NCBI GenBank assembly: GCA_041628615.1
Contig: JBFKOW010000141.1
Span: forward strand, 1 to 9,226
Origin: JAMWZF01 sp041628615
Lineage (GTDB): Bacteria; Pseudomonadota; Alphaproteobacteria; Rhodobacterales; Rhodobacteraceae
Length of the DNA stretch: 9,226 nt
Direction of reading: 5' to 3'
How positions within the stretch are numbered: the stretch's first letter is position 1; every line of letters begins with the position of its first letter. Positions 7,387-9,226 of the stretch are shown here, piece after piece. The translations under genes were made by a program, and so were the position numbers. Below the pieces are notes generated by a model that worked only from the letters and a program-made list of their open reading frames with translations, was not told the origin of the DNA and made no database searches.

Positions 7387-8049
7387 GTGGCCAATAGCTG
7401 CATCCGCTGGATCGTCGCCGGGCTCTGCCTCCTGGGCGTGATCCTGCTGCCCTTCATCCTGCTCGAAGACCGGATGCTCGCGCTGGCCGGAACCCTCGAC
7501 CGGCTCTCGGCCGCGCCGGTGGCCCTGTCGCTGGCGGTCTTCGCCGCGCTGGCGCTCGACGTGTTCCTGCCGGTGCCGTCAAGCCTCGTGATGCTCTTCG
7601 CGGGGGCCGCGATCGGTCCGGTCACCGGGCTTGCCGTGACCTGGGGCGGGCTCACGGCGGGCTGCCTCCTGGGCTATGCCGCGGGCGCGGGCGCCGGGCG
7701 GCCGATCGCCCGCTGGTGGCTCGGGAGCGAGGCGCTCGACACCGCGATGCGGCGGGTAGCGCGGTTCGGAACCGTGCCGCTGGTGGTGGCGCGTCCGATC
7801 CCGGTTCTGGCCGAGGCGTCCACGCTCGTTGCCGGGGCGACGCGGTATCCCTTCGGCCGCTTCCTCGCCCTGACCTCGCTGTCGAACGCGGTGGTGGCCG
7901 GCGTCTATGTCGGCCTCGCCGCGATCGCGCCCGAGGCGCACCTGCTGGCCTTCGCCGTCGCCGGCGTGGCCTGGCTGGCGCTCCTGTTCGCCGGCATCGG
8001 ACGGCTTGCGAAACGGCGCGCACCGGCGGCGCGGCAACCCGATGACTGA
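7387..8049 (+). CDS. VTT/DedA-type (SNARE-associated Golgi family) membrane protein
   Basis: 220 residues, about the usual length. It has an N-terminal membrane helix (8-26), then the VTT region: VFLPVPSSLVMLFAGAAIG (59-77) with the family's P-V-P-S re-entrant segment, a glycine-rich helix (GGLTAGCLLGYAAGAGAG, 87-104), and ARPIPVLAEASTLVAG (135-150) with Arg136 in the position of the conserved Arg of the second re-entrant loop, followed by RYPFGRF. Two more membrane helices lie near 162-182 and 186-204. Relatives are inner-membrane proteins implicated in lipid scrambling or flipping and in envelope stress; substrate is not predictable here. Translation starts at GTG 7387 behind GGGAGG. Its last 8 bases contain the ATG of the next gene, so the two are probably translated together. 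The family call is good, with no claim on the exact subfamily. Confidence 0.85.
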   Translation: MANSCIRWIVAGLCLLGVILLPFILLEDRMLALAGTLDRLSAAPVALSLAVFAALALDVFLPVPSSLVMLFAGAAIGPVTGLAVTWGGLTAGCLLGYAAGAGAGRPIARWWLGSEALDTAMRRVARFGTVPLVVARPIPVLAEASTLVAGATRYPFGRFLALTSLSNAVVAGVYVGLAAIAPEAHLLAFAVAGVAWLALLFAGIGRLAKRRAPAARQPDD

Positions 8050-8740
8050 GGTCCTGCCGCCCTTCGCGTTCGAGGCCGCGGGATTCCTCGGCGTGGCGCT
8101 CTACCTGGGCTCCTACGCGGCGCTGCAATTCGGCTGGATCAGGGGGTCGGGCTACACCTACACGCTTCTCAACCTCGCGGCGGCGTCGTGCATCCTCTTC
8201 TCCCTGCTGGCGAGCTTCAATCTCTGGTCGGCGATCATCCAGATCAGCTGGATCACGTTGAGCGTCATCGGACTCGCCCGCTATTTCATGCTCACCCACA
8301 AGCGCGCGCTGACCGATGACGAGACGGCGATGCTCAAGCGCTGGTTCCCGCTCATCAGCACCGCCGACGCGGTGCAACTGCTGCGGGCCGGGGAATGGGT
8401 CGACTTCGAGGACGGGGCGGAGATCACCACCCAGGGCAAGGTGATCGGCGCCCTCTATTTCCAGATCGACGGGGTGACCGAGGCGCAGTTCGACGGAAAA
8501 CGCGTCGGGGCCATTCGCAATCAGGGCGTGATCGGGGAACTGACCTGTTTCAGCGGCGAACCCGCCGGCGCCACGGTGCGGGCGGCCGGGCCGGTCCGTT
8601 GCTTCAGGCTGAGCACGGAGGCGCTGAGGACGCTGGTCCGCAACAACACCGACTTCCGGCTCACGCTGATCGAGTCCCTGGGCACCGAGACCCGCGCCAA
8701 GCTGACCGGCGCCAACCTGCAGCTGACGGCAACGCCCTGA
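8042..8740 (+). CDS. Membrane protein with CBU_0592-like helices and degenerate cyclic-nucleotide-binding domain
   Basis: 232 residues. The frame is open far upstream, but that part is out-of-frame VTT sequence; the ATG at 8042 begins a convincing protein and overlaps the VTT stop by 8 bases (ATGACTGA). Residues 12-82 form three or four short membrane helices of the CBU_0592-like type (GFLGVALYLGSYAALQFG, then YTYTLLNLAAASCILFSLLA). Residues 95-215 fold as a cyclic-nucleotide-binding domain (VDFEDGAEITTQGKVIGALY; phosphate cassette GELTCFSGEPAGATVRA, 165-181). Gly165 and Glu166 are kept, but the usual 'PRAAT' arginine is Ala175, so tight cAMP binding is unlikely. There is no DNA-binding domain. 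It has the same overall design as the partial protein at nt 1-587 but a different membrane module. Role inferred: a membrane-bound sensor or regulator working with the VTT protein. Confidence 0.85.
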   Translation: MTEVLPPFAFEAAGFLGVALYLGSYAALQFGWIRGSGYTYTLLNLAAASCILFSLLASFNLWSAIIQISWITLSVIGLARYFMLTHKRALTDDETAMLKRWFPLISTADAVQLLRAGEWVDFEDGAEITTQGKVIGALYFQIDGVTEAQFDGKRVGAIRNQGVIGELTCFSGEPAGATVRAAGPVRCFRLSTEALRTLVRNNTDFRLTLIESLGTETRAKLTGANLQLTATP

Positions 8741-9069
8741 CCGGGACGGCCGGGCATGAGGACCCCTTCTCGATTTCCGCGACGGCCGGCGCAGCCTCGC
8801 GGGGGCGGTCCATGCCGATTTCCCCGAGACGATGCGTGCCGGCGTGTCGCCGGTCCGGCCGGCGGGTCTCCGGCACTGTCGACCACGGGACAGGTTGGGA
8901 TGACGAAGTGGCGGAATTCGTTTGGCGCTGCGGCAACGTCACGGCGCCTGGACGCGACAGAGGGCCGGATCGGGCAAGACGGCCGCCCGGAACCTCGTCG
9001 AGGATATCGGCCATTCGCATGGCGGACCAAGCGGCGTTCCGATCGGAACTCTCTCCAGCCGCCCCGCCT
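8741..9069. other. 329-base convergent gap without a convincing gene
   Basis: This lies between the stop of the membrane/cNMP gene (plus) and the stop of the oxidoreductase fragment (minus). Frames that are open here give Arg/Pro/Ser-rich products without domains or good start signals, and I judge them non-coding. Seen in it are a nested inverted repeat at 8836-8876 and a 14-base perfect palindrome GTTCCGATCGGAAC at 9036-9049, about 20 bases past the oxidoreductase stop. One palindrome of this size is expected by chance in a window this long. Confidence 0.55.
8836..8876. terminator. Nested inverted repeat, possible transcription terminator without U-tract
   Basis: The outer arms GTGCCGG (8836-8842) and CCGGCAC (8870-8876) pair perfectly over 7 bp. 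Inside them CGCCGG (8848-8853) and CCGGCG (8859-8864) pair over 6 bp around a 5-base loop, with a symmetric 5-by-5 internal loop between the stems. It sits between two convergent genes, where a two-way terminator is expected. No run of T follows on either strand, so it is not a classical intrinsic terminator; it could be a U-less terminator or an mRNA 3'-end stabiliser. Confidence 0.4.
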
Positions 9070-9226
9070 TCAGATCGCAGGTGGAACCTCCGCCCAGGTT
9101 CCTTCCCGTGACGAGCGCTGGACGGCCTCGACGGTTTGCTGGACCAGCAATGCTTCGCGGAAATCGGGCGAGCAGGCGCCGCCGGAGGCGTGGGCGCCGA
9201 TGAGTTCGGCAACCTCGATCAGCTTC
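9070..9226 (-). CDS. C-terminal end of a probable Gfo/Idh/MocA family oxidoreductase (5' part outside window)
   Basis: The minus frame beginning at 9225 reads 51 codons to a TGA at 9072-9070. The product has the pattern KLIEVAELIGAHASG, then SPDFREALLVQQTVEAVQRS, then REGTWAEVPP. This is the usual C-terminus of Gfo/Idh/MocA NAD(P)-dependent sugar or inositol dehydrogenases: a Ser/Pro-Asp/Ser-Phe segment, a helix with Gln-x-Val-x-Glu/Asp-Ala-Val, a Ser/Arg-Arg-Glu-Gly loop and a final Trp-x-x-Val. The Rossmann domain and catalytic residues lie outside the window, so substrate and activity cannot be judged. It is convergent with the upstream plus-strand operon. Confidence 0.65.
   Translation of the reverse strand, partial: KLIEVAELIGAHASGGACSPDFREALLVQQTVEAVQRSSREGTWAEVPPAI

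Noticed and set aside
7907..8041. Upstream extension of the second membrane/cNMP protein to an ATG at 7907
   Set aside because: These 45 codons are Arg/Ser/Pro-rich and lie out of frame inside the VTT gene. The protein-like sequence begins at the ATG at 8042, which gives a normal short overlap.
9036..9049. 14-base perfect palindrome GTTCCGATCGGAAC as an operator
   Set aside because: A palindrome of this length is expected about once by chance in a window of this size. It lies past the 3' end of a gene, not at a promoter, and has no second copy that I could see.
8661..9212. 183-codon minus-strand open frame covering the right-hand gap
   Set aside because: The sequence is Pro/Arg/Ser-rich without a domain. 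It overlaps the cNMP gene and the oxidoreductase C-terminus, which reads sensibly in a different minus frame.

Overview
The window is a GC-rich stretch with strong G/C bias at third codon positions, tightly packed genes, ATG and GTG starts and purine-rich Shine-Dalgarno sites. This fits a proteobacterium, most likely an alphaproteobacterium of the Rhodobacterales or Rhizobiales type. That placement is inferred from base composition and protein style; there is no rRNA or other marker here. No RNA gene, CRISPR array, insertion sequence or prophage gene was seen.

Layout. (1) nt 1-587, plus strand: the 3' part of a gene for a small membrane protein carrying a CRP-like cyclic-nucleotide-binding domain. 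(2) nt 658-3927, plus: a 1089-residue signalling protein with a SAM domain, a class III nucleotide cyclase domain, an AAA/STAND-type ATPase and a TPR-like helical tail. (3) nt 3924-5033, plus: a DUF917-family protein joined to the cyclase gene by an ATGA stop/start overlap. (4) nt 4982-7232, minus: a two-gene operon of a stand-alone ferritin-like protein of the iminophenyl-pyruvate dimer synthase (VioB/RebD-related) family and a 308-residue protein I do not recognise. The latter overlaps the 3' end of the DUF917 gene tail to tail by 52 bases. (5) nt 7233-7386: a divergent promoter region. (6) nt 7387-8740, plus: a VTT/DedA-type membrane protein overlapping by 8 bases with a second small membrane protein that has a cyclic-nucleotide-binding-like domain. 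(7) nt 8741-9069: a gap with a nested inverted repeat. (8) nt 9070-9226, minus: the last 51 codons of a probable Gfo/Idh/MocA oxidoreductase.

How it may work together. The plus-strand genes at both ends share one design, a short membrane module followed by a cyclic-nucleotide-binding fold. The left one keeps the CRP-type pocket residues and lies just upstream of a cyclase; the right one has lost the key arginine. One reading is a local membrane-linked nucleotide-signalling circuit (cyclase, intact receptor, degenerate receptor) around metabolic or membrane cargo: DUF917, a ferritin-like enzyme with its partner, and a VTT protein. This is inference from gene order and motifs. Only the two overlapping plus-strand pairs and the 1-nt-spaced minus-strand pair are firmly suggested as co-expressed units. 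The cyclase also carries an Asn where class III adenylyl cyclases normally have the adenine-selecting Lys, so the nucleotide it makes, if any, is uncertain.
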